64,000 nucleotides of DNA from Corynebacterium choanae (GCF_003813965.1 NZ_CP033896.1:310001-374000); one strand, 5' to 3'. Counted from the first letter of the stretch, positions 37,886 through 47,847 are shown. The notes: a model not told the origin generated them from the letters alone. Numbers and translations: made by a program.

Positions 37886-38051
37886 AACTGTTGCCCCGCA
37901 GTCGCGGTGGAAACCGGGTGGTGGCCGCCTAGCTGCCATCTTCCCGGTGCACATGGCATATAACTAGCCGAAGTGTTGGTGGCTGGTTTATGGATTGGTG
38001 CACTTGCTGGCTGAACCCTATGTTGATGCATGTGGTGTTGTTGTGGCCAGG

Positions 38052-39140
38052 CTAGCTGGTGGCAATTGCACAGCGGTGCCGATGGTGTTCGGCGAACCCG
38101 AGTCGGCGATACAGTGAGATTCCGGCGGTGTTGCTGCTCACCACTTGCAAAAGGGCGTGTTCCGCATTGTGGGTGGCACCCCATTCGAGCATGGCCTGCC
38201 CCAGATAGGTGCCGAGTCCTTGGCGGCGGGCATGGGGGATGACTTCGACTGCCGAATACCCCAGCCAGGTACGGCCATCGTCGCTGGCGGTGATAGTGCC
38301 GCGGGTGATGGCTACCACTTCGTTGCTGTGGCGATCAATCAGGGAGGCGAAACACATTTGCCCGTTGATGTGTTGCCGCAGTAAGTCGAGTGCATGGGTG
38401 GGCAGTGGCTGGCCGCGGAAGTGGTAGAGGGCAAGCCACTGGCTGCTGGGCTGGTCGTCGATGTGCACCGTATAGCGTTCTGCCAGGGCAGCGTGGTGCG
38501 CCGCAGGAAGAGGGTTGGTGTCCTGGTCGGGATAATGCAGGGCGCTATAGTCACGTCCCGGGTTTGGTGCCTGCAGTGGCCGGGTCATGACCACAATGTC
38601 TGGGCCGAGTTCCCAGCCTGGTTCGGTGCTGATAAGTACTTCCGCCGGTGCCCCGATGCGATCCGGAATAAGCAGCCGCGGCGGCAGCTGGTGGGTGGCA
38701 TAAAACTCGCGGATTGCAGCGATTGGCACAGGTTGGAAGGCTGCCCCAGGACCGACGGGCACGCTTGAGTTTGACCGTTCGGTGATGCCGTCACCGGCCC
38801 GCAGCAGCCAGTCGCCGACCCGGCGGTGGGCAATGCCGGGGAAGGCTTGTGCCGTGGCCTGTTCAACCGCCCGAATATCGGCGTTGCGCACCGGCTGTGG
38901 GGCAAGGACTTTGATGACTTCAACGAGGTGGTGGTCGATGGTGATAGCTGTCGCCGCGGAGCGGAGGCCACCAACAGACTGAGGAAGAATCACCAGGGGT
39001 TTAAGGCTTGCAACATGCCCAATCACGTCGGTGAGATGACCGGGGGTGTCGGGCAGACGGCGACGAACCAGCACCCGGTCGCCGACCTGTGGGGTGGGGC
39101 GGCCGGCGATTCCCCCCGGCAGGCGGCGTCGAATGGCCAT
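38052..39140 (-). CDS. GNAT-family N-acetyltransferase
   Basis: 362 residues. The C-terminal ~150 residues hold the GNAT fold, with VEVIPHARRQGLGTYLGQAM as the acetyl-CoA binding motif A and AEHALLQVVSSNTAGISLYR ahead of RLGF as motif B. The N-terminal ~60 residues form a small beta-rich domain (VGDRVLVRRRLPDTPGHLTD) known from actinobacterial homologues adjacent to def and xthA. Residues ~70-200 resemble a degenerate GNAT half. GGAAGGA precedes ATG 39140. The acceptor is unknown. It lies 99 bases after def in the same direction and is probably co-transcribed. Confidence 0.88.
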   Translation of the reverse strand: MAIRRRLPGGIAGRPTPQVGDRVLVRRRLPDTPGHLTDVIGHVASLKPLVILPQSVGGLRSAATAITIDHHLVEVIKVLAPQPVRNADIRAVEQATAQAFPGIAHRRVGDWLLRAGDGITERSNSSVPVGPGAAFQPVPIAAIREFYATHQLPPRLLIPDRIGAPAEVLISTEPGWELGPDIVVMTRPLQAPNPGRDYSALHYPDQDTNPLPAAHHAALAERYTVHIDDQPSSQWLALYHFRGQPLPTHALDLLRQHINGQMCFASLIDRHSNEVVAITRGTITASDDGRTWLGYSAVEVIPHARRQGLGTYLGQAMLEWGATHNAEHALLQVVSSNTAGISLYRRLGFAEHHRHRCAIATS

Positions 39141-39239
39141 CAGGGTGGATCCTTCCTGCAGCGGTGCTAGATCGAATAGGTGCCTGATTGGGTTGTTCCG
39201 CCCGCCAGCGGGTCTGGAAGCATCAGGTTCGTGGCGTGG

Positions 39240-39929
39240 TTACGACTCCGGGGTGGTGCGGAATGCAGCCGCTGCACTGTCCTCGTCGGAGGTGTGTTCA
39301 GCAGTATCGTGGCCGAAGGGGTCAGCGTCTTCGCCGGGCATCCAGGTGAGCCCCGGCACTGTCCAACCATTGGCTTTGATCTGTTTTTTCGCCGCCCGCT
39401 TCCACCGGCCGATTAATGTGTCGGTGTACAGGAACCCGTCGAGATGCCCGGTTTCGTGCTGCAGGCAGCGGGCAAACAGCCCGTAGCCTTCGATAGCGAT
39501 TTCGTTGCCGTGCTCATCTAATCCGGTGACCCGTGCCCAGTCCGCCCGCCCGGTGGGGAAGGATTCCCCGGGAACTGACAGGCAGCCTTCTTCATCGTCA
39601 CCGTTGTCCCGCGGCATCGTTTGCGGGATCGCTGAGGTTTCCAACACTGGATTGATGACACAGCCTTTGCGGTAGGGGCCGCCTTGGGCGTCGATCTCTT
39701 CTTGGGTTTTCATTGTCCCATTTGGCCCTTCCACATCGGGGCAGTCGTAGACGAAGAGTCGTTTCGCTACCCCGATTTGGTTTGCCGCCAGCCCAACCCC
39801 ATTGGCCACTGCCATGGTTTCATACATGTCAGCGATCAGTTCTTGGAGGTCTTCCACCGGTTCGGTGACCGGATTGGTGGGATTGTGGAGTACTGGATCG
39901 CCGTGGATCACAATGGGTCGAACTGTCAT
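39240..39929 (-). CDS. def: Peptide deformylase
   Basis: 229 residues. All three family motifs are present: [20 protein letters not shown] and QHETGHLDG, whose Cys and two His bind the metal. It removes the formyl group from nascent proteins. It is longer than most bacterial deformylases because of an insertion ([20 protein letters not shown]) and an acidic C-terminal tail ([18 protein letters not shown]). The tail may be a lineage feature. It is followed by the GNAT gene. Confidence 0.96.
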   Translation of the reverse strand: MTVRPIVIHGDPVLHNPTNPVTEPVEDLQELIADMYETMAVANGVGLAANQIGVAKRLFVYDCPDVEGPNGTMKTQEEIDAQGGPYRKGCVINPVLETSAIPQTMPRDNGDDEEGCLSVPGESFPTGRADWARVTGLDEHGNEIAIEGYGLFARCLQHETGHLDGFLYTDTLIGRWKRAAKKQIKANGWTVPGLTWMPGEDADPFGHDTAEHTSDEDSAAAAFRTTPES

Positions 39930-40139
39930 AGGTCACTATGTTAGAACAAAGCAGGCGTTTACGCGCCCTGCGCGAATATCAAGCCTGCCGGTGGTGGTGG
40001 CCGGAATCGGTGGGCAAGCGGTGTTCGGATACCTGGCGAAAGGCTGTGTCGCACACGCTAAGGTAGCAGCACGGTAATCCGTCAGGGTGCCTTGGGCATC
40101 TGGTCGGGATGATGGTGGGATTCGAATTGGAGTGTGTCT

Positions 40140-40694
40140 ATGGTGAACGAGCAGCAGCCAGCGCCAGTACCCGCAGCTGAACCAACTTTGCCATTTGGTG
40201 AATCCTCGGCGCGCACAATCGCGTCACCCGAGGTGGACTCGGCCAGTGATTTCCCTGTGCCGGATTCTGGTGAATCCGCCCCTGGCAGTGATGACGATCG
40301 CCGCCAAGCGGTGTCGCTTGCTGCACCGGCAGCGGATGACCACCATGCACCCGGCGAAGCGCGACCAGATGATGTTGCAACCCACCACGGTCAGGCGGCG
40401 ACAGCGGAAAACCCGGCAGACGTGGAGGAGGCTGCAGGCGATAGCGTAGAAGACACTGGTGCGGCACCAGCGTTGACGCCAGAGGAAACGATGCTGCTGC
40501 AGCTGGCGAAACAGTTAGAGACTTTGCCTGCTGGTGCCCGTGACGAAATGATTGTGCGCCGGACGGGACGATCGTCGTGGCGGTTTTATCAGCAGCTCTA
40601 TCGCATGATTGACCGGCCTGAGGTGATCGAATTTGATCCGTTGTTTATCGGGCGGCTGCGGCGGCGAGTCGAACGCGGCACCACCTTGGTGTAG
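40140..40694 (+). CDS. DUF3263-domain protein
   Basis: 184 residues from ATG 40140, with GGAG (40129-40132) 7 nt upstream. The N-terminal ~110 residues are acidic and low-complexity. The last ~70 (LAKQLETLPAGARDEMIVRR, then FYQQLYRMIDRPEVIEFDPL) match the actinobacterial DUF3263 family, a small helical domain that looks like a nucleic-acid binding helix-turn-helix. Its position before the LytR_C gene and close to def is conserved in corynebacteria. Function is unknown; a regulatory role is inferred. Confidence 0.82.
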   Translation: MVNEQQPAPVPAAEPTLPFGESSARTIASPEVDSASDFPVPDSGESAPGSDDDRRQAVSLAAPAADDHHAPGEARPDDVATHHGQAATAENPADVEEAAGDSVEDTGAAPALTPEETMLLQLAKQLETLPAGARDEMIVRRTGRSSWRFYQQLYRMIDRPEVIEFDPLFIGRLRRRVERGTTLV

Positions 40695-40800
40695 CGCTGC
40701 GACGGCACCTGGTGCAACAGGATTGCTTGGCGGCGGCGGCCTTCCACGACTCGGGTGAAAAACGCCAGCTTGGCTGTGGCGGGTGTTACTCAAGTGACTG

Positions 40801-42438
40801 ATGTTCTATTGTGGTGGTGTGCGTGATGAAGATCTTCAGCGGAATACTCCAACCCCACAGCCCCGCAGTGGCAGCAATGAACCCGAGGTAGTGTTGCCCG
40901 GCGCGGATGCGCTAGCCGACCTTACTGCGGTGCCTACCAGCCCTGCCCCGAGCCGGGGGCAAACCCGTGATACGCAAGGGTTTTATGACTCGCTGCGAGC
41001 AGCGCATATGACCAGTCGTCAGGAGGTCAACGACACCGCCAGCAGCGACACAGCTGACAATCCGAAGCAGAATCCTGCGGCAACACACCCGGCAGATCCC
41101 GCCGCAGTGGGGATGCGTGCCGCTGATCCTGGCAGGGATGCCACAGATCCGCGGCCCGCGCTTCGCCCCACTGCAGTCTCTGCTGCGGATGATCACCGCC
41201 AGCCGGGTGCACCATCCCCGCACGGCGAAGGCACCTATAGTCGCGCCTATATTGCTGCCGCCGATGAGGAAGATGATGTCGACCGCGTCGCTGGGCTGGT
41301 GCTTGCCTCTGACGGGGTGTTGCACACCTTAGACGGCGACCAAGCAAATCAGGGGAATCATCGCAAACCTGATTCGACAACTAGCGAAGCTCATAGCCTG
41401 TCGGTGCACGCGCAGCAGGATGCTGCCCCTGGTGTCGCTGGTGCCACAGGTGCGGCTATCACCGTTGCCGGCGTTGCCAGTGCTGCCGGTGCTGCCGGTG
41501 CTGCTACCGTGCACAGTGGTGGGGCAGGTGTTGATAGGTCGCGTGGATACAGTACAGACAATGATCTGATTGCTGCGGCGCATACTGACGCAATTGGCGA
41601 CGACGACCAGGCTGCTGTTGCCGACACCACCAGTGCCACAACTCCTGATGCCAACCTCACCGGTGTGGTTGCAGCACCGCTATTAGACAGTGCAGAAACC
41701 ACAGGTGCCGAGCAACCAGCCGGTGATGAGGTCGCGGAAACTGACGACACCGCCGGCGAGGACACTACTGGCGGTGGGCTGCCGCTGCGCGGCATCGCCA
41801 TGGTGCTGATTGCAGCTGGTGTGTTCTTCGGCGCATGGGCATTGATGACCATGGGTGGTGGGGATACCACCGATGATGCGGCCACCACCGCACAGCAGTC
41901 CAACAGCACCAATGCCACCACAGGTGCTGCTCGCGGGGGGCAGGCCGCACCGCAGCCAACCCAACCAGGTCAGCCACCAGCCAGCCAAGCAAACACCACC
42001 CCAGGTGCCGCGGCACCTCGTGCGGATGAAGCAGCCCCCGGCGAGACTCCCCAGCAGCCGACCACACCGGGTGATCCCGCCCAACCGGCAGCACCGGCAC
42101 CAGGGCAGCCGGCAACCGCCCCCGGTGCACCAGTCGATCCCGTAGGGATTGCGGCGCAACGACGAGTACCGGTGGCTGTACAAAACAATTCACTGGTCAA
42201 TGGCTGGGCCAACGAAACCGCAGATCAGCTCGCCAAAGCCGGGTGGACCATTGGGGAAGTCGGCAATCTGCCTGGCTACGCCTTCCCAGAAACCACAGTG
42301 CTTTTTACCCCCGGAAACAAGCTAGAGGAAGCAACCGCCGCATCAGTTGCCGCCGAATTAGGGGCAGTGACTGCTGCCCGCGACGGCGATAATCCGGGAA
42401 TGCCACCGGGGGTAGTGGTGGTGCTTGCCGGCCGGTAA
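40801..42438 (+). CDS. LytR_C-domain envelope protein with long low-complexity region
   Basis: 545 residues from ATG 40801; GTG 40819 is an alternative start. The N-terminal ~320 residues are rich in Ala, Asp, Gly, Thr and Pro, and contain an Ala/Gly stretch around residues 205-240. One membrane segment follows (GIAMVLIAAGVFFGAWALM). Then comes a Pro/Gln/Thr/Ala linker and a C-terminal LytR_C domain: RVPVAVQNNSLVNGWANETA, DQLAKAGWTIGEVGNLPGY and LFTPGNKLEEATAASVAAEL. The domain therefore lies outside the membrane. LytR_C domains occur in the envelope proteins of mycolic-acid bacteria, often with the LCP fold, which is absent here. A role in wall assembly is inferred. Confidence 0.85.
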   Translation: MFYCGGVRDEDLQRNTPTPQPRSGSNEPEVVLPGADALADLTAVPTSPAPSRGQTRDTQGFYDSLRAAHMTSRQEVNDTASSDTADNPKQNPAATHPADPAAVGMRAADPGRDATDPRPALRPTAVSAADDHRQPGAPSPHGEGTYSRAYIAAADEEDDVDRVAGLVLASDGVLHTLDGDQANQGNHRKPDSTTSEAHSLSVHAQQDAAPGVAGATGAAITVAGVASAAGAAGAATVHSGGAGVDRSRGYSTDNDLIAAAHTDAIGDDDQAAVADTTSATTPDANLTGVVAAPLLDSAETTGAEQPAGDEVAETDDTAGEDTTGGGLPLRGIAMVLIAAGVFFGAWALMTMGGGDTTDDAATTAQQSNSTNATTGAARGGQAAPQPTQPGQPPASQANTTPGAAAPRADEAAPGETPQQPTTPGDPAQPAAPAPGQPATAPGAPVDPVGIAAQRRVPVAVQNNSLVNGWANETADQLAKAGWTIGEVGNLPGYAFPETTVLFTPGNKLEEATAASVAAELGAVTAARDGDNPGMPPGVVVVLAGR

Positions 42439-42502
42439 CACCCGCTAGCATCCAACAAATCGGTGCACCCCGTAACCGGGGAAACACTGCCCTATTGCGG
42501 TT

Positions 42503-42540
42503 GTGGCCATCGCTGACCAGCATCGGTCGGCGATGGCCAC
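42503..42540 (+). terminator. Terminator after the LytR_C gene
   Basis: GTGGCCATCGC and GCGATGGCCAC pair perfectly over 11 bases, extended by TGACC/GGTCG with one wobble, around a short loop. It begins 65 bases after the stop codon. Confidence 0.7.
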
Positions 42541-43004
42541 ACCTGTCTGCCGAGCAACGTCCCTTAAGCGACCATTTCCCGACCGTCTGCTGTCCCTCCC
42601 TTGCGCGGCAGTGGTGCGGTGGCGGCATTTGCACAGTGTGCTGCAGCGATATGTCGACAAACCTGCGGTGGATAGCAGCCTGTGGCTGACAGTCGTGGCG
42701 AAAAAGCTAGGTTGCAACCCCCACCGATTCGTTGGGACGCAGGCTTGCTGCATACAATAAAGACCACTTTGCACGGCGCCGGGACATCTTGGGTAGCATC
42801 GCCGCGTAGCGCTGCTGCCGCAACGAAGTGTGCGCAATATATCGCTTGCGTGAACAGCGAGTTCGCATCGCCGCCACCAACGCTGCGCAACCAGGCGTGC
42901 TTGACAGCCTACGGTTGCCACCAGCGTCGCCTGCCGGGGAACCGGAGTTGGTGCCCAGACAGGTGTGGGGTTAAGGAACCATTCGCGCAGCAGGAAGGCA
43001 GATC
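42541..43004. other. Intergenic region before the carboxylate-amine ligase gene
   Basis: About 460 bases without a supported gene. AGGAAGG (42991-42997) directly precedes ATG 43005 as RBS. A promoter must lie further left. No operator was recognised. Confidence 0.4.
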
Positions 43005-44198
43005 ATGTCGCTTCAATTCAACCGATCGCCGCAACCGACAGTCGGTATCGAATGGGAGATCGCCCTCGCCGATCCCACCACCTATGATCTTTCGCCGCAC
43101 GCCCCGGAAGTCATTGACTATGTCACCAACCATCACCCGTCGGTGCATATTGAACGGGAGTTTTTACAAAACACCGTGGAACTCGTCACCGGGGTGCATG
43201 ACACCGTGCCCGCCGCGGTCACAGAACTCGCCACCGGGTTGGCGGCTGTGCAAGCCGGGGCGAAAGCTCACGGGGTGCTGCCATGGTCGGCCGGATCGCA
43301 CCCATTTAGCGACTGGCGCACCCAACCAGTGTCGTTGAAACAGCCCTACACAGAGATCATTGAACGCACCCAATTCTGGGGTCGACAAATGCTGATCTGG
43401 GGTTTACACGTCCATGTGGGGGTGAGCCATGAAGATAAAGTGTGGCCAATTATTGGGGCGTTGATGACTCACTATCCGCACCTGTTGGCGATCTCTGCAT
43501 CGTCGCCGGGCTGGAACGGCAGCGACACTGGCTACGCCTCCCACCGAACCATGCTCTATCAGCAACTGCCCACCGCCGGCATCCCCTACGGTTTCCACAA
43601 CTGGGATTCGTGGAGTGACTATGTTGCCCAGCAGGCAAAATCCGGCGTGATCTCCCACACGGGGGCGATGCATTTCGATATTCGCCCGGCCAGCAAATGG
43701 GGCACCATTGAAATTCGGGTCTCAGATGCGCCAAGCAACCTCAAAGAGCTGGGGGCGATCGCCGCACTCACGCATTTGTTGGTTATCTACTATGACCGGC
43801 AGCTTGACGAGGGTGCCCAGCTCCCTTCCCTACAGGCGTGGCATAACCGGGAAAATAAATGGCGTGCCTGCCGCTATGGGATGGATGCCGAGATCATTAT
43901 CTCCCGCGACACCGATGAGACATTAGTGACCACTGATTTGCTGCGGTGGCTGACCATTCTGGAACCCTTAGCGAAAGAATATGACTGCGTCGAGGAATTG
44001 CGATTTATTGAGCAGATCATCACCGGCGGTGCGGCCTATCAGCGGCAGCGTGCCCGCTATGAGCGCAGCGGCACCTGGGCAGATACGGTCGCGTTGACTG
44101 TGGAAGAGATGGCCAACAATCAGCCTTTGTGGTTGCCTGCCGGGAGCAAAGAAGACGCGCAGAACCCAACGCAGGTAACCAATGAGGAACACCGCTAG
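43005..44198 (+). CDS. GCS2-type carboxylate-amine ligase (putative glutamate-cysteine ligase type 2)
   Basis: 397 residues. The family signature is strong at the N-terminus: [20 protein letters not shown]. Other motifs are [31 protein letters not shown] and [20 protein letters not shown]. This ATP-grasp-like fold joins Glu to an amino acid such as Cys. The group includes E. coli YbdK, actinobacterial GshA-like and EgtA-like enzymes. Glutathione is not usual in corynebacteria, so a role in gamma-glutamyl peptide or ergothioneine metabolism is possible. The gene is monocistronic; a strong bidirectional terminator follows. Confidence 0.88.
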   Translation: MSLQFNRSPQPTVGIEWEIALADPTTYDLSPHAPEVIDYVTNHHPSVHIEREFLQNTVELVTGVHDTVPAAVTELATGLAAVQAGAKAHGVLPWSAGSHPFSDWRTQPVSLKQPYTEIIERTQFWGRQMLIWGLHVHVGVSHEDKVWPIIGALMTHYPHLLAISASSPGWNGSDTGYASHRTMLYQQLPTAGIPYGFHNWDSWSDYVAQQAKSGVISHTGAMHFDIRPASKWGTIEIRVSDAPSNLKELGAIAALTHLLVIYYDRQLDEGAQLPSLQAWHNRENKWRACRYGMDAEIIISRDTDETLVTTDLLRWLTILEPLAKEYDCVEELRFIEQIITGGAAYQRQRARYERSGTWADTVALTVEEMANNQPLWLPAGSKEDAQNPTQVTNEEHR

Positions 44199-44235
44199 CG
44201 AGAAACGTCGGGCAATCAAACCCCCAACCACCCAA

Positions 44236-44283
44236 ACACCCGGCCACCTGCCGAAGGGAAGATCTCAGCAGGTGGCCGGGTGT
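44236..44283. terminator. Bidirectional terminator between convergent genes
   Basis: ACACCCGGCCACCTGC and GCAGGTGGCCGGGTGT form a perfect 16-bp stem around a 16-base loop, 38 bases after the carboxylate-amine ligase stop codon and 56 bases beyond the end of the ABC ATPase gene on the minus strand. It can serve both. Confidence 0.85.
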
Positions 44284-44338
44284 GGTCATGTTCAGGTGTT
44301 TCGCGCTGCGGATTGGTGGTTTCGCACCACCGCTGCGG

Positions 44339-45079
44339 TTAAGCGTGCACCGCCTTGGGGGTTGCCACTTTGGTGGGGATGACAACGGGAAGATCCCGGT
44401 GAGGGAAGACATCCGCGTCGACGTTATACACCTGGCGGATTGCCTGTGAGGTGAGCACCGCTGTAGGGGTTCCTTGGGCAAGCACCTGCCCGTCGTGGAG
44501 GATGATAAGTTCATCGCACACCCGCGCGCTGAGGGTGATGTCGTGAATAGCGACCAGGGCAAGTGCTTGGGAATCGACAGCTCGCTGTTTTACGGTTTGC
44601 AACACAAAGAGTTGGCGATGCAAGTCCAATGCCGAGGTTGGCTCATCAAGGAGCATTACCTGCGGGTTGGTGACAAGCATTTGTGCCAAAGCCACCATTT
44701 GCCGCTGGCCGCCGGAAAGCTCCCCGAGCTGTCGGGAAGCAATCGCATCAAGCCCTAACTCGTGGATGATCGCAGCAGTTGCCTGCAGCGGATCGGTGGC
44801 ACTGCGCCGGGCAGGAATCAGCACTGCTTCAAACGCCGACAGTGCCACCCCGTCGGGGAGGCCTTGCGGCACATAGCCTGGCCGATCAGTCACCCCGGTG
44901 ATTGTTATTTCACCGGCGCTTGCCTGATGCAGTCCAGCAATGGTTTTAATCAACGTTGATTTGCCGCAGGCGTTTGGTCCTAGCAGACCAACGAGTTTCC
45001 CACCGGTCAGGGGGCGCACAGTAATGTCGTGCAGCACCTGTCGGTTGCCGTAGCCAACCTGCAGCGAGTCAATGCTCAT
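44339..45079 (-). CDS. Iron-type ABC transporter ATP-binding protein
   Basis: 246 residues from ATG 45079; GTG 45088 overlaps the permease stop. Walker A is GPNACGKSTLIK (Ala-Cys in place of Gly-Ala), the signature LSGGQRQMVALAQML, Walker B VMLLDEPTSALD and the switch IHDITLSAR. The C-terminus DADVFPHRDLPVVIP is typical of FepC/FhuC-like ATPases for siderophore, heme or cobalamin uptake. It is the last gene of the operon SBP-permease-ATPase, with overlapping or tight spacing throughout. Control is probably by iron (see DtxR-like box upstream). Confidence 0.94.
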   Translation of the reverse strand: MSIDSLQVGYGNRQVLHDITVRPLTGGKLVGLLGPNACGKSTLIKTIAGLHQASAGEITITGVTDRPGYVPQGLPDGVALSAFEAVLIPARRSATDPLQATAAIIHELGLDAIASRQLGELSGGQRQMVALAQMLVTNPQVMLLDEPTSALDLHRQLFVLQTVKQRAVDSQALALVAIHDITLSARVCDELIILHDGQVLAQGTPTAVLTSQAIRQVYNVDADVFPHRDLPVVIPTKVATPKAVHA

Positions 45080-45081
45080 CG

Positions 45082-46203
45082 TTACCACAGGTTTCGCCTC
45101 CTAGTCAGTACGATCCCGAGGAAGAATGGCACACCCAGCACCGCGGTAACAATCCCGATCGGGATTGCCAAGCCTGGTTTGACCAGCAAACTTGTCGCAT
45201 GGGCGGCGCACATGACCGCCGCACCGGCGGCCATTGCCGCCGGAATGAAGGTGCGTTGATCTTCCCCGACCAGCATCCGGGCAATATGTGGACCGACCAG
45301 CCCGATAAAACCGATAATGCCCGCAAACGCCACGGTGGTCGCGGCAATCAGCGACACGAGAATTAGCACCACGATCCGCAGCCGGGCGACGTTAATACCC
45401 ATTGCTTGGGCGCGGGCATCCCCCAGTCGCAGCGCGGTGAGCTGCCAAGACAGCATCCAAAAGATTGGCACGGTGACAACAAGAACCGCGGTGAGGATGG
45501 CAACCCCCGCCCAGTTCGCGCGAGTAAGCGATCCCATCTGCCAGAACACGATCTGTTGGAGGGCATCCGCGGAGGAATGATATTGCATCAGCGCCAGCAG
45601 TGCTTGGAAGAAAAACACCAGCCCGATTCCGAGCAGCACCATCGTTTCAGCAGATGCGCCCCGCAGCACCGCCGCCAACACGATCAGCCCGGTGGCGATC
45701 ATGGCACTCAGCCACGAGACGATGGCGATGTTGATCTGCGGCTGGGCAACCAAGGTGACATGGGTGACAATTGAGGCAGCGCCACCAAATGCGGCTGCGG
45801 CAGAAATTCCTAACGTAAACGGTTCCGCCAGCGGATTGTTTAATATCGTTTGCATCTGTGCACCGGCCAGGGATAGCGCCGCCCCAATGAGGAGCGCCAT
45901 AACCGCCATCGGCAGTCGCAGCTTCCACAACACGGTGCGGGTTTGCTCATCGATACTGCCCGGTTGCGCAATACCGCGCACCACATCGCCGAAGCTGATC
46001 GGTAATGCCCCCACCGAATTGGACACAATAAACGCCACAACAGTAATCACTACAAGCAGCGCAACAATTGTCAGCCGTTTAAGGACATGCCGGCGATGCT
46101 GGGCAATCAGTGCTGCCGTCGCCGCTTGCGCGGAAGAGGTGTCCGCCTCGGGGGAGGGGTTCACCGGTGAAGCAGTCTGGTTAGTGGACAGTGTGAGTGA
46201 CAC
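45082..46203 (-). CDS. FecCD-family ABC permease
   Basis: 373 residues. GTG 46203 follows the binding-protein stop codon directly, with GAGGCGA inside the preceding gene as RBS. The ~70-residue N-terminal part is polar, followed by about ten membrane segments (ALLVVITVVAFIVSNSVGAL, LPMAVMALLIGAALSLAGAQ, and others). FecCD hallmarks are LAGAQMQTILNNPLAEPFTL, GISAAAAFGGA and IGFIGLVGPHIARMLVGEDQ. The end IGIVTAVLGVPFFLGIVL is also typical. It imports a ferric complex, heme or vitamin B12 together with the binding protein and ATPase encoded alongside. Confidence 0.94.
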   Translation of the reverse strand: MSLTLSTNQTASPVNPSPEADTSSAQAATAALIAQHRRHVLKRLTIVALLVVITVVAFIVSNSVGALPISFGDVVRGIAQPGSIDEQTRTVLWKLRLPMAVMALLIGAALSLAGAQMQTILNNPLAEPFTLGISAAAAFGGAASIVTHVTLVAQPQINIAIVSWLSAMIATGLIVLAAVLRGASAETMVLLGIGLVFFFQALLALMQYHSSADALQQIVFWQMGSLTRANWAGVAILTAVLVVTVPIFWMLSWQLTALRLGDARAQAMGINVARLRIVVLILVSLIAATTVAFAGIIGFIGLVGPHIARMLVGEDQRTFIPAAMAAGAAVMCAAHATSLLVKPGLAIPIGIVTAVLGVPFFLGIVLTRRRNLW

Positions 46204-47427
46204 TTATTTCGCCTCAGCGGTGCTAAAGAAGGTGCCGGCAGCACTTACTGGCGAATAGGTGTCTTGCGACGCCTTCCAGGCAGCAGCAACATCAATGTCG
46301 GCGAAGGCTTCCGGGTTCACCCATTTTGCGATCTGCAGCAGCGCAACATAGTTAAACGGCGAGTTGTAGAACTGGTGCCACATGGCGTGGAAGTCACCGG
46401 TTTGTACCGCTTGCAGGGTATCGAAACCCGGCTGCAGGTCAGGGCCGGCGTTGACCGAGGCCTGCGCCTGATCAGCGGAAATGTCATACCCTAAGGCGAT
46501 ATAGCCGACCGGGTTGCCTTCCTTGTCCTTCTTAGCTGACCAGTCGCCGCCAGTGGCAATAATGACCTCTGGGTTTTGTTCGATGACCTTCTCTGGGGTC
46601 ACGGCACCAGATTCACCGTCGAGAATCGAGTCGCCAATATTTTTCCCGCCGGCAGCATTCACCAATTCGGAAATATTGGAGTTATTCCAGGTGCCACAGC
46701 AGTCCGAGACACCTGCAGCCCGCCACACGAAGACACTCTTGCCATCCGGGGTGGCTTTTGCCTTGATGGAATCAACGGTTTGCTGCCATTCCTTGTTGAA
46801 TGCGGCAGCCTCATTTTCGTGGCCAAATACTGCCCCGAAAATCTCCATGGAACGGGTGGTGTTCTCTAGGGGATGCTGCCGGAAGTCGGTGACAATATAG
46901 GTCAGGCCAGCATCATCGATTTGCTTATCCAGGCCGGTGGTCTGTGCCGCGTCGTATTGATCCTTGGTAAACAGGATGACATCCGGGTTGAGGCTTACCA
47001 GGTTTTCAACAGTCACATCGCCTTTCGCAATGTGGCCGATCTCTGGGAGGGATTCCACTTCCGGGAACTGGTTGACAAAGTGTGTGTAGTAGTCGGGCAC
47101 ATTGGCTTTGAGATCCGAGCCGATTGCCACAATATGTTCCAGCGGATCGGTTTTATCCAGAATGCCGGTGGCGAACACGCCGCGGCCTTCGCCGAGGATG
47201 ATGCGCTCGGGCAGTTTGTCGAGGGTTACCGTGCGACCAACAATGTCGGTGACTGTGATCCCCTCGGAAGATTGGCTCGTCGTGGTCGAGGTCGCGGAGA
47301 CACTCGACGAGGTGGAGCTAGTCGACGATGCGGACGAGGTGGATTCTTCCGCCCCGGAGCATCCGGCAAGAGCAAGACCGGCACCAGCTAAGACTGCGGT
47401 AGTACGGCGCAACAACGACAACGACAT
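46204..47427 (-). CDS. Iron-siderophore/heme-type binding lipoprotein
   Basis: 407 residues. Lipoprotein signal: SLLRRTTAVLAGAGLALAGC with lipobox LAGC at about residue 23, followed by a Ser/Thr-rich linker. The mature domain is of the class III binding protein fold (DIVGRTVTLDKLPERIILGE, NPDVILFTKD, PEVIIATGGDW). A Cys pair VSDCCGTWNNS is unusual for the family. The ligand may be a ferric siderophore or heme. It is the first gene of a three-gene operon; a DtxR-like box lies about 90-110 bases upstream. Confidence 0.92.
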   Translation of the reverse strand: MSLSLLRRTTAVLAGAGLALAGCSGAEESTSSASSTSSTSSSVSATSTTTSQSSEGITVTDIVGRTVTLDKLPERIILGEGRGVFATGILDKTDPLEHIVAIGSDLKANVPDYYTHFVNQFPEVESLPEIGHIAKGDVTVENLVSLNPDVILFTKDQYDAAQTTGLDKQIDDAGLTYIVTDFRQHPLENTTRSMEIFGAVFGHENEAAAFNKEWQQTVDSIKAKATPDGKSVFVWRAAGVSDCCGTWNNSNISELVNAAGGKNIGDSILDGESGAVTPEKVIEQNPEVIIATGGDWSAKKDKEGNPVGYIALGYDISADQAQASVNAGPDLQPGFDTLQAVQTGDFHAMWHQFYNSPFNYVALLQIAKWVNPEAFADIDVAAAWKASQDTYSPVSAAGTFFSTAEAK

Positions 47428-47517
47428 TCATTCCTCCAACGATAGGATTACACAACTTGATGTAGGGAGCATCGCCCAAATGGCGATAAATCCTGCCCTA
47501 TCTTAGGAGATCCTTAT

Positions 47518-47536
47518 TTAGGTAAGGCAAACATCA
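47518..47536 (-). promoter_or_regulatory. DtxR-like iron box upstream of the iron ABC operon
   Basis: TTAGGTAAGGCAAACATCA matches the 19-base DtxR consensus TTAGGTTAGGCTAACCTAA at 15 of 19 positions. It overlaps a possible -35 (TTGCCT on the minus strand), with TAAGAT as -10 at 19 bases spacing. Iron-dependent repression of the operon is expected. Confidence 0.6.
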
Positions 47537-47847
47537 AAATGACATAATGCGTGATCCGCAGCGAGAAAATTGCCGATACCCTGCACCCATAGGCAAACCA
47601 GAACAACCAAGGCCTGCCCCCGTCTACCCCCGGTTACGGGGAACTGTGGCTCGTTATGGCATCTGGCTTGGTCGGCTTCGCCGGTGCCCGGTCTGCTGGT
47701 GCCAGATTGACTCGCCGGCAAACCGTCAAGTGGCTGGCGTGTGCAGTTGCGCCGGGATCATCCACCGAAAGGGGGCAGGCCGCATCAATATTCCCATCCC
47801 TGTCACGGTGCATGGTTATAAGCCAAGTATCGGCAATTGGCAACGAC

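Noticed and set aside
40110..40140. tRNA T-arm-like GATTCGAATT
   Set aside because: No acceptor, D or anticodon stem can be folded around it on either strand.
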